NCBI RefSeq assembly: GCF_003931875.1
Contig: NZ_CP034245.1
Span: forward strand, 2,852,001 to 2,916,000
Direction of reading: 5' to 3'
Source of the DNA: Microbacterium sp. 10M-3C3
Lineage (GTDB): Bacteria; Actinomycetota; Actinomycetes; Actinomycetales; Microbacteriaceae
Length of the DNA: 64,000 bases
Under the pieces are notes generated by a model. It saw only the letters and a list, made by a program, of their open reading frames with translations, was not told the DNA's origin and made no database searches. Shown one piece after another: positions 17,759-27,312 of this stretch. The translations under genes were made by a program, and so were the position numbers. Numbering within the stretch: position 1 is the first letter of the stretch; each line of letters opens with the position of its first letter.

Positions 17759-18511
17759 GTGGAGCCCGAACTGTCCGACCGCGCGCAGGTGGGCTCGTTC
17801 TCCGCCGCCGGCAGCACGCTCGTGGCCGAGTCGGCCGGGCACGGCGACACGGTGTTCGTGCTCGTGCACGGCATCGGCATGGGACGCAGCGTGTTCGCCG
17901 ACGCCGCCCATCACCTCCGCCGCCACGGCCGCGTCGTGGCCGTCGACCTCCCCGGGTACGGCGAGGCGCCCGAGCCGCCACGCACGCCCGCGATCGAGCG
18001 CATGGCCGATCTCGTCGCGGCGTTCCTCGTCGCCCGCGTCTCCGGTCGCATCGTGCTCGTCGGGCATTCGATGGGCTCGCAGGTCGCGCTCGAAGTCGCG
18101 GCGCGGCATCCGGGGGTCGCGTCGTGCCTCGTGCTCGCGGCGCCCACCGTCGATCGCTCGGCCCGGCGGCCGTTCGTGCAGATCCTCCGGCTCGCGCGCG
18201 GCCTCGTGCACGAGCATCCGAAGGTCATCGCCGCCGGTGCGCGCGAGTACGTGCGCGCGGGCCCCCACCTGCGCCGGAAGTTCCGCGCCATGATGGCGCA
18301 CCGCCCCGAGCACGCGTGGGCGCGCGTCGGCGTCCCGACGCTCGTGCTGCGCGGCGCCGACGACCCCGTGTGCCCCGAGCCGTGGTGCCGTGAGGTCGCT
18401 GCGGGCATCCCCGACGCGCGCCTCGAGCACGTACCCGACCGCGGCCACGAGACGATGATCCGGGATGCGGCGCCCGTGGCCGCCCGCATCCTCGCCTTCC
18501 TCGCCGGCTGA
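17759..18511 (+). CDS. Alpha/beta-fold hydrolase
   Basis: 250 residues. Serine hydrolase of the alpha/beta fold, substrate unknown. The oxyanion-side motif LVHGIGMGRS (about 37), the nucleophile elbow GHSMGS (about 101), the acid in LRGADDPVCPE and the final His in DRGHETM are all present, so the triad looks intact. No signal peptide. The GTG start is supported by a leaderless box. The gene ends in a palindromic element facing a convergent small gene. Confidence 0.8.
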   Translation: MEPELSDRAQVGSFSAAGSTLVAESAGHGDTVFVLVHGIGMGRSVFADAAHHLRRHGRVVAVDLPGYGEAPEPPRTPAIERMADLVAAFLVARVSGRIVLVGHSMGSQVALEVAARHPGVASCLVLAAPTVDRSARRPFVQILRLARGLVHEHPKVIAAGAREYVRAGPHLRRKFRAMMAHRPEHAWARVGVPTLVLRGADDPVCPEPWCREVAAGIPDARLEHVPDRGHETMIRDAAPVAARILAFLAG

Positions 18512-18541
18512 GCCCGGTCGCTCGGGCTCGACAAGCGCGCA

Positions 18542-18607
18542 GAATTCAGGCTGTTCCGCCACCTGGGGCGCTCGCGGCGGCCTCAGACCCCGGCACAGCC
18601 TGAATTC
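18542..18607. repeat. Intergenic palindromic element 2
   Basis: A perfect 13-bp inverted repeat: GAATTCAGGCTGT (18542-18554) with ACAGCCTGAATTC (18595-18607). TCCG follows the left arm (18555-18558) and its CCG can pair with CGG at 18591-18593. GC-rich flanks extend the stem imperfectly. The centre contains GCGGCGGCCT (18574-18583), also found in element 1 at 9388-9397. It lies between convergent genes. Confidence 0.7.
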
Positions 18608-18637
18608 CGCCGCGCCGGCGGGTCAGCGTCGGCGGGG

Positions 18638-18955
18638 TCAGCGGGCGACGATCTCCGCCGCGAGCGCGCGGACGCGGTCGTCGTCGACGTCGAGGCCGAT
18701 GTCGCGGAAGCGCTGGCGCAGCACGTCGGCCACGCGCTCCTCCGAGGCGTCGCCGACGTCGGCGCGGGTCTGCGCGACGATGCCGGCGATGCGGTCCTCG
18801 TCGGTGGCGTCGTGCATGTCCATCGCGGGCGCGTCCTGCGTGCCGGGCGATGCCGCGGGGGCGTGCGCGTCGTGCGCGACGGCTCCGCCCTGCACGATCT
18901 CGGGCGGCTCGCCGTGCTGCACGGTGCTGTCGTCGGGGACGTTCGGGTCGGACAT
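18638..18955 (-). CDS. Acidic small hypothetical protein, 105 aa
   Basis: 105 residues, not recognised. The first half is disordered, rich in Asp, Glu, Ala and Pro (MSDPNVPDDSTVQHGEPPE). The second half looks helical and folded (DEDRIAGIVAQTRADVG, then ERVADVLRQRFRDIGLDVDD). No signal or membrane segment. It starts two bases after the stop of another acidic protein, so the two are probably cotranscribed. The composition suggests a stress-related or scaffold-like cytoplasmic protein, but nothing establishes that. Confidence 0.65.
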   Translation of the reverse strand: MSDPNVPDDSTVQHGEPPEIVQGGAVAHDAHAPAASPGTQDAPAMDMHDATDEDRIAGIVAQTRADVGDASEERVADVLRQRFRDIGLDVDDDRVRALAAEIVAR

Positions 18956-18956
18956 G

Positions 18957-19196
18957 TCAGCTCTCCTCATCCGTCGACAGGTCGGGGTCGATGCCGCGGG
19001 TGGGCACATCGCTCTCGACGGTGCCGTCCTCGTCGGTCGCCGGCTCGTCGGCCGACGATCCCGCGTCGCTCAGCTCGGGCGAGCCCGCGGCGTCCGCCGA
19101 GCGCTCGGCCGTCTCGTCGTCGGCGCTCGCGCCGCTCTCCCAGCCCCCGGGCGGGTCGGCGTTGATGACGCCTTCGGGCAGATCGCGTTCGGCCAT
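18957..19196 (-). CDS. Acidic low-complexity protein, 79 aa
   Basis: 79 residues beginning MAERDLPEGVINADPPGGW, then mostly Asp, Glu, Ser and Ala (SADDETAERSADAAGSPEL). Likely disordered throughout. A GGAAGGAG ribosome-binding site sits upstream of the ATG at 19196. The downstream 105-residue gene begins right after its stop. No family recognised. Confidence 0.6.
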   Translation of the reverse strand: MAERDLPEGVINADPPGGWESGASADDETAERSADAAGSPELSDAGSSADEPATDEDGTVESDVPTRGIDPDLSTDEES

Positions 19197-19274
19197 GGCG
19201 GCTCCTTCCGTCCTTTCCAGCCTCGCCCCTCGCGGCTCCGTACGCCGCGGGCTTGACGCCCGCGGTCGGCAGGA

Positions 19275-19682
19275 CTATCCGCGCCCGGCCGCCCGGTCGC
19301 GGGCCACCTGCCCCGCGACGACCTGCGCGCCGCTGGTGACGAGCGCGCGCCGCCACGGCAGCACGCCGTCGATCTCGATCTGGATGCTGAGGGAGAGCAC
19401 GGTGCGGATGAGCACCACGATCGCGAGGATCACAGCGTCCTCGATCGACGGGTTCGAGGTGATCGTGCGGATGAGGTCGGCGGCCACGAGCACTTCGAGA
19501 CCCAGGAGGATCGCGCCGCCGAGCGTCGTGCGCAGGGTCGTGAATGCCGCGGCGCCGCCCTCCCGCCGGGCGAGGGCGCGGATGCTGAGCACCACCGCGA
19601 GCACGAAGCCCGCGGCCATCGCGACGGCACCGAGGGTCTCGAAGGCGACCGCGACGGTCGTGAAGGCGTCTTCCATCCGCAC
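19275..19682 (-). CDS. DUF1622 family membrane protein
   Basis: 135 residues with three membrane helices (VAMAAGFVLAVVLSIRALA, LRTTLGGAILLGLEVLVAADL and DAVILAIVVLIRTVLSLSI). These blocks match DUF1622, an inner-membrane family of unknown function. The GTG at 19682 is preferred over the ATG two codons later because TAGGCT (19694-19689) lies exactly six bases upstream on this strand. The C-terminus is basic and cytoplasmic. Confidence 0.8.
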   Translation of the reverse strand: MRMEDAFTTVAVAFETLGAVAMAAGFVLAVVLSIRALARREGGAAAFTTLRTTLGGAILLGLEVLVAADLIRTITSNPSIEDAVILAIVVLIRTVLSLSIQIEIDGVLPWRRALVTSGAQVVAGQVARDRAAGRG

Positions 19683-19688
19683 GCGCTC

Positions 19689-19694
19689 AGCCTA
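19689..19694 (-). promoter_or_regulatory. Leaderless -10 box TAGGCT
   Basis: On the minus strand, TAGGCT then six bases (GAGCGC) to the GTG at 19682. The same six-base linker GAGCGC occurs after TATCCT at 10124. Confidence 0.5.
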
Positions 19695-19758
19695 GGGCCG
19701 CGCGTGCGCGTCGTCGCCGGCGAAGGGCGACGCCGCGCGGCGACCGGAGCGCAGGGCG

Positions 19759-20082
19759 TCAGGCGGTGCGGGCGCGGAGGATGCCGGCGCGCTCGGGGTG
19801 CTGGTCGAACCACTCCGCGACGTACCAGCACACCGGGATGACCTCGCGGTCGCCGGCGGCCTCGAGGTGCGCGACGGCGCGCTCGACGAGCTCGCCCGCG
19901 CAGCCGTGGCCGCGGTAGGTGGGAATCGTGAAGGCGCGCGTCATCGCGACGCTGCGGCCGTCGTCGTTGTAGTCCAGGACGCTGACGAGGGCGTCACCGC
20001 GGTGCAGCGTGTAGCGCGACGCGTCCTTCTCGTCGGTGAAGCGCAGGTCGCCGCCCGCGCCGGAGTCCCCGCGCATGCTCAT
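19759..20082 (-). CDS. GNAT N-acetyltransferase, YjdJ/Gtn10-like
   Basis: 107 residues, the mini-GNAT type. The acetyl-CoA loop is IPTYRGHGCAGELVERAV; the C-terminal EVIPVCWYVAEWFDQHPE is typical of this small group. The substrate is unknown. The ATG giving MSMRGDSG lies six bases after TACGCT (20094-20089), so the message is predicted leaderless. It is separate from the glucosidase operon that ends at 20227. Confidence 0.8.
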   Translation of the reverse strand: MSMRGDSGAGGDLRFTDEKDASRYTLHRGDALVSVLDYNDDGRSVAMTRAFTIPTYRGHGCAGELVERAVAHLEAAGDREVIPVCWYVAEWFDQHPERAGILRARTA

Positions 20083-20088
20083 CGCTCC

Positions 20089-20094
20089 AGCGTA
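20089..20094 (-). promoter_or_regulatory. Leaderless -10 box TACGCT
   Basis: On the minus strand, TACGCT then six bases (GGAGCG) to the ATG at 20082. Confidence 0.5.
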
Positions 20095-20226
20095 CGCCCG
20101 CTCGGAGACGCGGGATCCGCGCCCCGCCCGCGCGGGGAGAGCATCACGAGCCACGCGTCGGCCTCAGGCCCGAGCTCCCGTTGTCCTCGACGACCCCGTC
20201 GTCCGGGCGCGCCGCGGCGAAGCGGG

Positions 20227-21678
20227 TCAGGCGGGCAGCACGCCGGTGCGGGCGAGCTCGGCGTACCAGCGACCGCTGTCCTTCACCGTGCGCTCGAGCG
20301 TGTCGAAGTCCACGCGCACGATGCCGAAGCGCTTGGCGTAGCCGTAGCCCCACTCGAAGTTGTCGAGCAGCGACCACACGAAGTACCCGCGCAGGTCGAC
20401 GCCCCGCTGCATCGCGCGGTGCGCGGCGGTGAAGTGGCGGCGGAGGTAGTCGAGGCGCTCAGGGTCGGGCACCGATCCGTCGGCGGCCACGACGTCGTCG
20501 AAGGCCGCGCCGTTCTCCGTCACCATGAGCGGCTGGTCCGGGAACTGGTCGCGCAGCGACAGCAGGAGCTCCTCGAGCCCGTCGGGGGCGATGTTCCACC
20601 CCATCGCCGTGTACGGGCCCGGCTGCTCGAGGAACTCCAGCACATCGGCGCTCCCCGGCCACGCCGTGCCGCCATCCGACGCCTTGTGCCCGTCGTCCGC
20701 CTGCTTCGGCGACTGCCCGTCCCACATCTGCACGGTCACGGTCGAGTAGTAGTTCACGCCGAGCACGTCGATCGGCTGGTGGATGGCGGCGAGGTCGCCG
20801 TCCTGCACGAAGCCCCAGTCGGTGACGGATGCGGTGTCCTCGAGCAGGTCGGCGGGGTACTCGCCGCGCAGCATCGGTCCCGTGAACGCGCGGTTGGCGA
20901 GCGCGTCGACACGGCGCACGGCCTCGGCGCCCCGGTCGCCGCGACCGCGGGCGACATGGAAGTTGAGCGTCACGGAGTACTGCGGATCGCCCGTCGAGGT
21001 GGCGCGCAGCGCTCGGATGGCGCGGCCGTGCGCGAGGTTCAGGTGGTGCACGGCCGCGAGGGCGGCCGCCGGCTCGTGCCGGCCGGGCGCGTGGCCGCCC
21101 TGGCCGTAGCCGAGGTAGGCGGAGCACCACGGCTCGTTGAGGGTCGTCCACGTGTGGATGCGGTCGCCGAGCGCGCCGCCGACGACCTCCGCGTAGCGCT
21201 CGAAGGCGTCCGCCGTGGCGCGCGCCGGCCACCCGCCGGCATCTTCGAGGGGCTGCGGCAGGTCCCAGTGGTACAGCGTCGCGACGGGCCGGATGCCGCG
21301 GGCGAGGAGCCCGTCGACCAATCGCGAGTAGAAGTCGATGCCCGCCTGGTTGGCCGCCCCGGTGCCGGTGGGGATGATGCGCGGCCACGCGATCGAGAAC
21401 CGGTAGGCGCCGAGGCCCAGCTCGGCCATGAGGTCGAGGTCGCTCTCCCACCGGTGGTAGTGGTCGCACGCGACGTCGCCGGTGTCGCCGTTCCACACCT
21501 TCCCGGGCGTCTTGCTGAACGTGTCCCAGATGGAGGGGAGGCGTCCGTCCTCGGCCGCGGCGCCCTCCACCTGGTAGGACGCGGTGGCCGAGCCGAACGT
21601 GAAGCCGCCGGGGAAGACGAGGCCCCTCCCCCGGTAGTCGGCGCCGTCGCGGTCGTCGGGGCGGGCGGTGTCGGTCAT
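20227..21678 (-). CDS. GH1 beta-glucosidase
   Basis: 483 residues. Retaining beta-glucosidase of glycoside hydrolase family 1, acting in the cytoplasm on imported beta-glucosides such as cellobiose or xyloglucan fragments. Acid/base Glu182 lies in TLNEPW, nucleophile Glu388 in VTENGA, and the N-terminal [15 protein letters not shown] is diagnostic. No signal peptide. The ATG overlaps the GH31 stop by four bases (ATGA). It is the last gene of the LacI-controlled operon. Confidence 0.93.
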   Translation of the reverse strand: MTDTARPDDRDGADYRGRGLVFPGGFTFGSATASYQVEGAAAEDGRLPSIWDTFSKTPGKVWNGDTGDVACDHYHRWESDLDLMAELGLGAYRFSIAWPRIIPTGTGAANQAGIDFYSRLVDGLLARGIRPVATLYHWDLPQPLEDAGGWPARATADAFERYAEVVGGALGDRIHTWTTLNEPWCSAYLGYGQGGHAPGRHEPAAALAAVHHLNLAHGRAIRALRATSTGDPQYSVTLNFHVARGRGDRGAEAVRRVDALANRAFTGPMLRGEYPADLLEDTASVTDWGFVQDGDLAAIHQPIDVLGVNYYSTVTVQMWDGQSPKQADDGHKASDGGTAWPGSADVLEFLEQPGPYTAMGWNIAPDGLEELLLSLRDQFPDQPLMVTENGAAFDDVVAADGSVPDPERLDYLRRHFTAAHRAMQRGVDLRGYFVWSLLDNFEWGYGYAKRFGIVRVDFDTLERTVKDSGRWYAELARTGVLPA

Positions 21679-23906
21679 CGGGTGACCTCCGAGAGATTCG
21701 CGGTGAGCACGGTCGACCGGCCGTCCGGTGTCGTGACAATGACCTCGCGCGTTCCCTCGCCGCCGGGGAAGACCCGCAGCGACAGCCCGTCGAGGTAGTC
21801 GTAGTCCGGACGATCGGAGCGCGCCCCCCACGGGAGGACAGCGCCGGGTCGAACATACAGCGGCAGACTGTCGAAGCCGTGACGCTCGCGTCGCCAGCCG
21901 CCCCCCGTGACGGTCTCCCCGGTGAGCAGGTGCGTCCACTCCCCCGCCGGCACGTAGAACTCCACGTCGCCCTCCGCGGAGAAGACGGGCGCGACGAGCA
22001 GCTCGGGGCCGAGCATGTACTGCCGGTCGAGGTGCGCGGCCGCCGGGTCGTCGGGGAACTCCAGCGCCATCGGGCGCATCACCGGCACCCCGGATGCGGC
22101 GGCCTCGAGCCCGCGCTGGAAGAGGTAGGGCATGAGGCGCATCTTCAGCTGCGTGAAGCGGCGCGTCACCTCGACGGCCTCGTCGTCGAACTGCCACGGC
22201 ACACGGTAGGACTCCGAGCCGTGGAAGCGGCTGTGCGTGCCGAGCAGGCCGAAGGCGGTCCAGCGCTTGAACACCGCCGCATCCGGCGTGCCCTCGAAGC
22301 CGCCGATGTCGTGGCTCCAGTGCGCGAAGCCGCTCATCGCGAGCGACAGGCCGCCGCGGAGGGTCTCGGCCATCGACACGAACGTCGACGTGGAGTCGCC
22401 GCCCCAGTGCACGGGCATGCTCTGGCCGCCCGCGGTCGCCGACCGGGCGAACAGCACGGCCTCGCCCTCGCCGCGCTCGGCGACGAGCACGTCGTACACG
22501 GCGCGGTTGTACAGCTCGGTGTAGAGGTTGTGCATGCGGTCGGGTGCGCTGCCGTCGGCGTAGACGACGTCGAGGGGGATCCGCTCGCCGAAGTCGGTCT
22601 TGAAGCAGTCGACGCCCTGGCGCACGAGGCGGCGGAGGTGGTCCTGGTACCACCGCGTCGCGTCGGGGTTCGTGAAGTCGACGAGGCCCATGCCCGCCTG
22701 CCACAGGTCCCACTGCCATACCGAGCCGTCGGCGCGCCGGACGAGATAGCCGCGCTCGGCCGCCTCGGCGAACAGCGGCGACGCCTGCCCGATGTACGGG
22801 TTGATCCACACCGATACGCGCAGGTCGCGCGCGTGCAGGCGCTCGAGCATGCCGTCGGGGTCGGGGAAGACGCGCGCGTCCCATTCGAAGTCGCACCACT
22901 GGAACTCGCGCATCCAGAAGCAGTCGAAGTGGAACACCGACACCGGCAGCTCGCGGCGCGCCATCTCGTCGATGAACGACGTGACGGTGGCCTCGTCGTA
23001 GTCGGTCGTGAAGCTCGTCGAGAGCCACAGCCCGTACGACCACGCCGGCACCACGGGCGGGCGCCCGGTGAGCGCGGTGTAGCGCGCGAGCACGTCCTTG
23101 GGCGTGGGTCCGTCGATCACGAAGTACTCCAGCGCCTCGCCGGGCACCGAGAACTGCACGCGCTCGACCGCCTCCGAGCCGATCTCGAACGACACGTGGC
23201 CGGGGTCGTTCACGAGCACGCCGTAGCCGCGGTTGGACAGGTAGAGCGGCACGTTCTTGTACGCCTGCTCGCTGGAGGTGCCGCCGTCGGCGTTCCAGAT
23301 GTCGACGGTCTGGCCGTTCTTCACGAACGGTCCGAACCGCTCGCCCAGGCCGTAGACGAGCTCGCCGACCCCGAGCTCGAGCTGCTCGTGGACGAACGCC
23401 CGCGGACGCCCGACGGGGCTCCCCGTGCGCGCGTTGCCGACGATGCCCGGATCGACCTGCGCGTCGGGCGCGAGCGTGATGTAGCCCTGCGCCTTGGGCC
23501 CGCTGGCCGTGAGCGGGCGGCCGCCGGAGGAGAACGCCAGGCTCCAGGGCGCCCCTCGGCGCACGCGGGCTTCGAGCGCGCCCGTGCACAGCGCCCCGGC
23601 TTCGTCGTCGACCGCGACGGTCGCCGCCGCATCCGTGGCACCGGGGAGGGCGAACGTGAGCCCGCGACCACCGCCGGTGTGGTGCTCGATGCGCACGCGC
23701 ACGACGCCCTCGAGCGGCGAGGACAGCGTCACGGTGAGCACGGGTCGGTTGAGGGTGTCGCCGCGGCGCTCGATCGTCTTGGTGGGGGCGAGCACGCGGA
23801 TGCCGGCGCCGTCGGCGGTCTCGACCTCGCGGACGTCGAACGCCTCCTGCCCGTACAGCGCGGTGACGCCGGGGCGCAGCTGCCAGAACCCATCGGTGAA
23901 CTTCAT
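21675..23906 (-). CDS. yicI: GH31 alpha-xylosidase
   Basis: 743 residues. Alpha-xylosidase of glycoside hydrolase family 31, releasing xylose from isoprimeverose-type ends. Nucleophile Asp438 sits in [12 protein letters not shown], the same context as E. coli YicI (KTDFGERIP); acid/base Asp504 is in WGGDST. The N-terminal [14 protein letters not shown] also follows YicI. With the GH1 enzyme this suggests xyloglucan oligosaccharides. The start overlaps the TAA of the upstream permease by one base, and the stop overlaps the GH1 start by four. Confidence 0.9.
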   Translation of the reverse strand: MKFTDGFWQLRPGVTALYGQEAFDVREVETADGAGIRVLAPTKTIERRGDTLNRPVLTVTLSSPLEGVVRVRIEHHTGGGRGLTFALPGATDAAATVAVDDEAGALCTGALEARVRRGAPWSLAFSSGGRPLTASGPKAQGYITLAPDAQVDPGIVGNARTGSPVGRPRAFVHEQLELGVGELVYGLGERFGPFVKNGQTVDIWNADGGTSSEQAYKNVPLYLSNRGYGVLVNDPGHVSFEIGSEAVERVQFSVPGEALEYFVIDGPTPKDVLARYTALTGRPPVVPAWSYGLWLSTSFTTDYDEATVTSFIDEMARRELPVSVFHFDCFWMREFQWCDFEWDARVFPDPDGMLERLHARDLRVSVWINPYIGQASPLFAEAAERGYLVRRADGSVWQWDLWQAGMGLVDFTNPDATRWYQDHLRRLVRQGVDCFKTDFGERIPLDVVYADGSAPDRMHNLYTELYNRAVYDVLVAERGEGEAVLFARSATAGGQSMPVHWGGDSTSTFVSMAETLRGGLSLAMSGFAHWSHDIGGFEGTPDAAVFKRWTAFGLLGTHSRFHGSESYRVPWQFDDEAVEVTRRFTQLKMRLMPYLFQRGLEAAASGVPVMRPMALEFPDDPAAAHLDRQYMLGPELLVAPVFSAEGDVEFYVPAGEWTHLLTGETVTGGGWRRERHGFDSLPLYVRPGAVLPWGARSDRPDYDYLDGLSLRVFPGGEGTREVIVTTPDGRSTVLTANLSEVTR

Positions 23907-24814
23907 TACTTGACTGCTCCTGCGGTGATGCCGCGCGTGAGGGTGCGCTGGAAGATGAGGAAGAAGAGGAGGGTCGGGATGATGCCCAGGAGCGCGGAGG
24001 CGCTCGTGGTCGTCACATCCATGAGGCGGTCGCCCTGCAGCACGCTGATCGCGACGGGCACGGTCTGGTTCTCGTTCGAGACGAGGAAGGTCAGCGGAAT
24101 GAGGAACTCGTTCCACGTCCAGATGAAGAAGAAGATGAGCAGCACCGACAGTGTCGGGCGGCTGATCGGGAAGACCACGCGCCACAGGATCGTCCAGCGG
24201 CCGGCGCCGTCCATCGCCGCGGCCTCGAGCACCTCCTTGGGAAAGGTGCCGTACACGGACGCCAGCAGGTAGGTGCCGAAGGCGGCCTGGATGACCGTGA
24301 AGATGATGATTACCGACCACACGTTGTTGTACAGGCCGACCGCTTTGGCCATGTAGTACAGCGGGTACAGCAGAGCCTCCTGCGGCAGCAGGTTCGCCAG
24401 GAGGAACAGCAGCACGATCCACGAGCGGCCGCGCACGCGGCCGATGCCGATCGCGAACGCGTTGAGCATCGACACGAGCACCGCGAGCACCGCGACCATG
24501 CCGGCGATGAAGAACGAGTTCCCTACCTTCTGCGGGAAGTCCACGCGCTCCCAGAACGCCGCGACGCCGTCGAACGACAGCCCCGTGGGCAGGGCCAGCG
24601 GCCCGCCGTTGGAGTAGTCGGCCGGCGACTTGAAGGAGTTCAGGAGGATCAGCAGGAAGGGAGCGACCACGAGCAGCGCGCCGACGGCGACGAGCGCGAG
24701 GACGAGCCAGTCGATCGCGCGCGGGTGCGCCATGCCGCGGCGGCGGCGCGCGGGGGTCGGCGACGTCGCGGGCGCGCCGGGGCGTCCGGTGGTCAGGGTC
24801 GCGGTGGCGGCCAT
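23906..24814 (-). CDS. Carbohydrate ABC transporter permease (MalG-like)
   Basis: 302 residues, second permease of the oligosaccharide importer. After a Pro/Arg-rich head the first helix is [20 protein letters not shown]. The EAA loop reads [15 protein letters not shown]. The start at MAATATLT overlaps the stop of the preceding permease by one base, and its TAA overlaps the GH31 ATG by one base, so translation of these genes is tightly coupled. Confidence 0.9.
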   Translation of the reverse strand: MAATATLTTGRPGAPATSPTPARRRRGMAHPRAIDWLVLALVAVGALLVVAPFLLILLNSFKSPADYSNGGPLALPTGLSFDGVAAFWERVDFPQKVGNSFFIAGMVAVLAVLVSMLNAFAIGIGRVRGRSWIVLLFLLANLLPQEALLYPLYYMAKAVGLYNNVWSVIIIFTVIQAAFGTYLLASVYGTFPKEVLEAAAMDGAGRWTILWRVVFPISRPTLSVLLIFFFIWTWNEFLIPLTFLVSNENQTVPVAISVLQGDRLMDVTTTSASALLGIIPTLLFFLIFQRTLTRGITAGAVK

Positions 24815-25791
24815 CACAGTCCCGCCCTTTCCTTGCGCTCGGCCGCGTTCTGCGCGCGGATGAAGATGACGGCGATCACGCCGATGACGACGGTCAGCGC
24901 GGTCGCGATCGTCGCGCCGTACCCGACCTGCTGCGATTGGAAGAATTCGCTGTACGCGTAGTAGGCGGGCACGATCGTGGAGGTGCCGGGGCCGCCGCGG
25001 GTCAGCACGTACACCGGCCCGAAGACCTTCAGCGCCGCGATCGTCGTCGTGAGGGTCACGACGTAGACCTCGGGGCGGATGATGCTCACCGTGATCGAGC
25101 GGAACCGCTGGAACCAGTTGGCGCCGTCGAGCTCGGCGGCCTCGTACAGCTCGGGGTCCACGCGCTGGAGCGCGGCCATGAAGATGACGACCGGATAGCC
25201 GATCTGCACCCAGATGAGGACGACCATGATCGCCGGGAGGGCCGTGTCGGGGCTGCCGAGCCAGTTGTGGGCGAGGAAGCCGAGACCCACGCTCTGGAGG
25301 ATCGAGTTCAGGGCGCCGTCCTGGGGGCGGAGGATCCAGCCGATCACGATGCCGGCGACGGCGACGGGCAGGATCTGCGGCAGGTAGAACGTGGCGCGCA
25401 GGAAACTCGCGGTGCGTCCGCCGAATTTGCGGCCGACGAGGTCGAAGAGCACGGCGGCGAGGAGGAGGCCGAGGACGGTCGGCACGATCACCATCGCGAC
25501 GATCATCCAGATGCTGTTGACGAACGAGGTCCAGAACTTCGCGTCCTGGAAGAGATCGATCCAGTTCTGCAGGCCGATCCACTCCGGCGGGCGGATGCCG
25601 CGCCACTCCGTGAAGGTGAGGTACACGTTCCACACGAGCGGGATCACCACGACCACCGCGAGCAGCACGAGGCCCGGGAGCAGGTACAGCCAGTAGCCGG
25701 CCGAGCCGCCGCGCCCGCGCTGCGGGATGAGCGGTTCGTCGGGCGGGAGCCGTCGCGGCCGGGCGGGCCGGACGAAGGGGACTGCGGTCAT
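24814..25791 (-). CDS. Carbohydrate ABC transporter permease (MalF-like)
   Basis: 325 residues, first permease of the importer. The first helix is GYWLYLLPGLVLLAVVVVIP; the EAA loop is EAAELDGANWFQRF. A GGACCCCCC stretch precedes the ATG at 25791. Between it and the binding-protein gene lies a 15-bp hairpin at 25826-25860, so the permease is likely made in smaller amounts than the binding protein. Confidence 0.9.
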   Translation of the reverse strand: MTAVPFVRPARPRRLPPDEPLIPQRGRGGSAGYWLYLLPGLVLLAVVVVIPLVWNVYLTFTEWRGIRPPEWIGLQNWIDLFQDAKFWTSFVNSIWMIVAMVIVPTVLGLLLAAVLFDLVGRKFGGRTASFLRATFYLPQILPVAVAGIVIGWILRPQDGALNSILQSVGLGFLAHNWLGSPDTALPAIMVVLIWVQIGYPVVIFMAALQRVDPELYEAAELDGANWFQRFRSITVSIIRPEVYVVTLTTTIAALKVFGPVYVLTRGGPGTSTIVPAYYAYSEFFQSQQVGYGATIATALTVVIGVIAVIFIRAQNAAERKERAGL

Positions 25792-25825
25792 GGGGGGTCC
25801 TTCTGCCGTCGCGGGAGGGAACGGG

Positions 25826-25860
25826 GCGGGGTGGGGCGGCGTACGGCCGCCCCACCCCGC
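25826..25860 (-). terminator. Intercistronic hairpin after binding-protein gene
   Basis: A 15-bp perfect stem, 25826-25840 (GCGGGGTGGGGCGGC) with 25846-25860, and a 5-base loop. It lies five bases past the binding-protein stop and 34 before the permease start. Such hairpins in ABC operons act as partial terminators or 3' stabilisers and raise the binding-protein to permease ratio. That role is inferred from position. Confidence 0.65.
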
Positions 25861-25865
25861 GGGTG

Positions 25866-27179
25866 TCAACGCAGGGACGAGACGTACGACTCGTACTCGT
25901 CGCCGAGCGCCGAGTCGACGTCGGCCGGCGACGTGCCGTTGAGCAGGTTCTGCAGCTGGGCGTTGAGGGTGTCGTAGAACGTCGGCGTCGGCCAGTCCGG
26001 GTAGAAGGCCAGGCCGTCGGCGTCGGTCACGGCGTTGAACGCGCTGATGAGCTCCTGGCTCTTCGGGTCGGTGATGTCGGCCGGCTCGGCGGCGACGGGC
26101 ACGCCGCCGTTGTTGCCGATGATCGCCTGGATCTCGGGGCGCATCGTGATGTCGATGAACTTGTACGCGAGCTCCTTGTTCTTCGCGTTCTCCGGCACGA
26201 CCCACAGGTTGCCCGAGGAGCCGAGGGAGAAGTCGGCGCCCGGGAAGGGGAAGATGCCCCACTCGGCGTTGGTCATCTCCGCGATGAATCGCCCGTACCA
26301 CCAGCTGCCCGACACGAACATCGGGTATGTGCCGTTGATGAAGGCGGTGCCCGCATCCTCGGCCTTCATGCCGGTGGCGTCCTTCGAGATGTACCCGGCA
26401 TCGACGTACTTCTTGAGCGTCTCGCTCGCGTAGCTGATCTCGCTGCCCTGCCAGTCGACGGGGCCGGCGTACAGCTGGTAGTCGTCGATCCACGAGCGAT
26501 CGGCCTTCGTGAGGGCGAGCTGGTACCACAGCTGGCCGAGCGGGTACTCGGCGCCGGCTTCCGCCAGCGGCGTGATGCCCTTGGCGACGAACGCGTCCAT
26601 GACGTCCACGAACTCGTCGTACGTCGTGGGGACCTGCAGTCCCGCCTGGGCGAACATGTCCTCGTTGTAGTAGACGGTGACGAACTCGCCGTAGTTGGGG
26701 ACGCCGTACCACGCGTCGCCGCCCATGACGCCGTCCTCGTCGTACTTCGCCGTCGTCTGCAGCGACGGGGCGAGCTTGTCGGCCCAGCCGTACTCGTCGA
26801 CCGCGTCGCTGATGTCGGTGAGCAGGCCCTGGCTCGCGAGCAGGCCCGCGGTCGCGTTGCCCTTGTTGTACTCCATGAGGTCGGGCGCCTCGTCGGAGTT
26901 GAGCACCTGGCTGGCGGTCGATCGAATCTGCTCGAAGCCCTTCTCTTCTAAGTTCACCGTGACGTCGGGGTTCTCCTCCTGGAAGACCTTGATCGCCTCG
27001 TTCCAGGCCTTGCCCATCGCGCTCGTCTCGGATTCGTAGTGCCACAGGGTGAGGCTGTCGCCGCTCTCCTCCCCGCTCGAGCCGGAGCCGGAGCATCCGG
27101 CCAGCGCCAGGGCGGCGACCGTCGCCGTCCCGACGACCGCGGCGATGCGGCGCTGGTTCCTCGTGGTGTTGCGTGCCAT
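25866..27179 (-). CDS. Sugar ABC transporter substrate-binding lipoprotein
   Basis: 437 residues, family 1 solute-binding protein. The signal peptide ends in the lipobox LAGC followed by a Ser/Gly/Glu linker, so the protein is lipid-anchored outside the membrane. LTLWHYESETSAMGKAW begins the mature domain. The ATG giving MARNTTRN is eight bases after AAAGGAG; a GTG three codons upstream overlaps that site and is rejected. First gene of the oligosaccharide operon, directly behind the LacI operator. Confidence 0.9.
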   Translation of the reverse strand: MARNTTRNQRRIAAVVGTATVAALALAGCSGSGSSGEESGDSLTLWHYESETSAMGKAWNEAIKVFQEENPDVTVNLEEKGFEQIRSTASQVLNSDEAPDLMEYNKGNATAGLLASQGLLTDISDAVDEYGWADKLAPSLQTTAKYDEDGVMGGDAWYGVPNYGEFVTVYYNEDMFAQAGLQVPTTYDEFVDVMDAFVAKGITPLAEAGAEYPLGQLWYQLALTKADRSWIDDYQLYAGPVDWQGSEISYASETLKKYVDAGYISKDATGMKAEDAGTAFINGTYPMFVSGSWWYGRFIAEMTNAEWGIFPFPGADFSLGSSGNLWVVPENAKNKELAYKFIDITMRPEIQAIIGNNGGVPVAAEPADITDPKSQELISAFNAVTDADGLAFYPDWPTPTFYDTLNAQLQNLLNGTSPADVDSALGDEYESYVSSLR

Positions 27180-27247
27180 CGTCGGCACTCCTTTCGTGGT
27201 GGTCGCGGCGGCCGGCAGGACGCCACAGGGGTCGTGCGAGCCGAAGA

Positions 27248-27261
27248 TCGAAGCGCTTCGA
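27248..27261. promoter_or_regulatory. LacI operator TCGAAGCGCTTCGA
   Basis: A perfect 14-bp palindrome 69 bases before the binding-protein start. On the minus strand a weak promoter fits around it: -35 TTCACA (27288-27283), 16 bases, then -10 CAGAGT (27266-27261) touching the operator. Identical in its 12-bp core to the site at 28375-28386 before the lacI-type gene. Confidence 0.75.
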
Positions 27262-27312
27262 CTCTGGTCGTGCGTATGCAGTTGTGAAGGGGTGCGCAGG
27301 AGAGGTGGGTGG

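Noticed and set aside
20189..20203. 6-bp hairpin GACGAC-CCC-GTCGTC after the GH1 gene as operon terminator
   Set aside because: Short stem with no supporting context; hairpins of this size are common at 70% GC.
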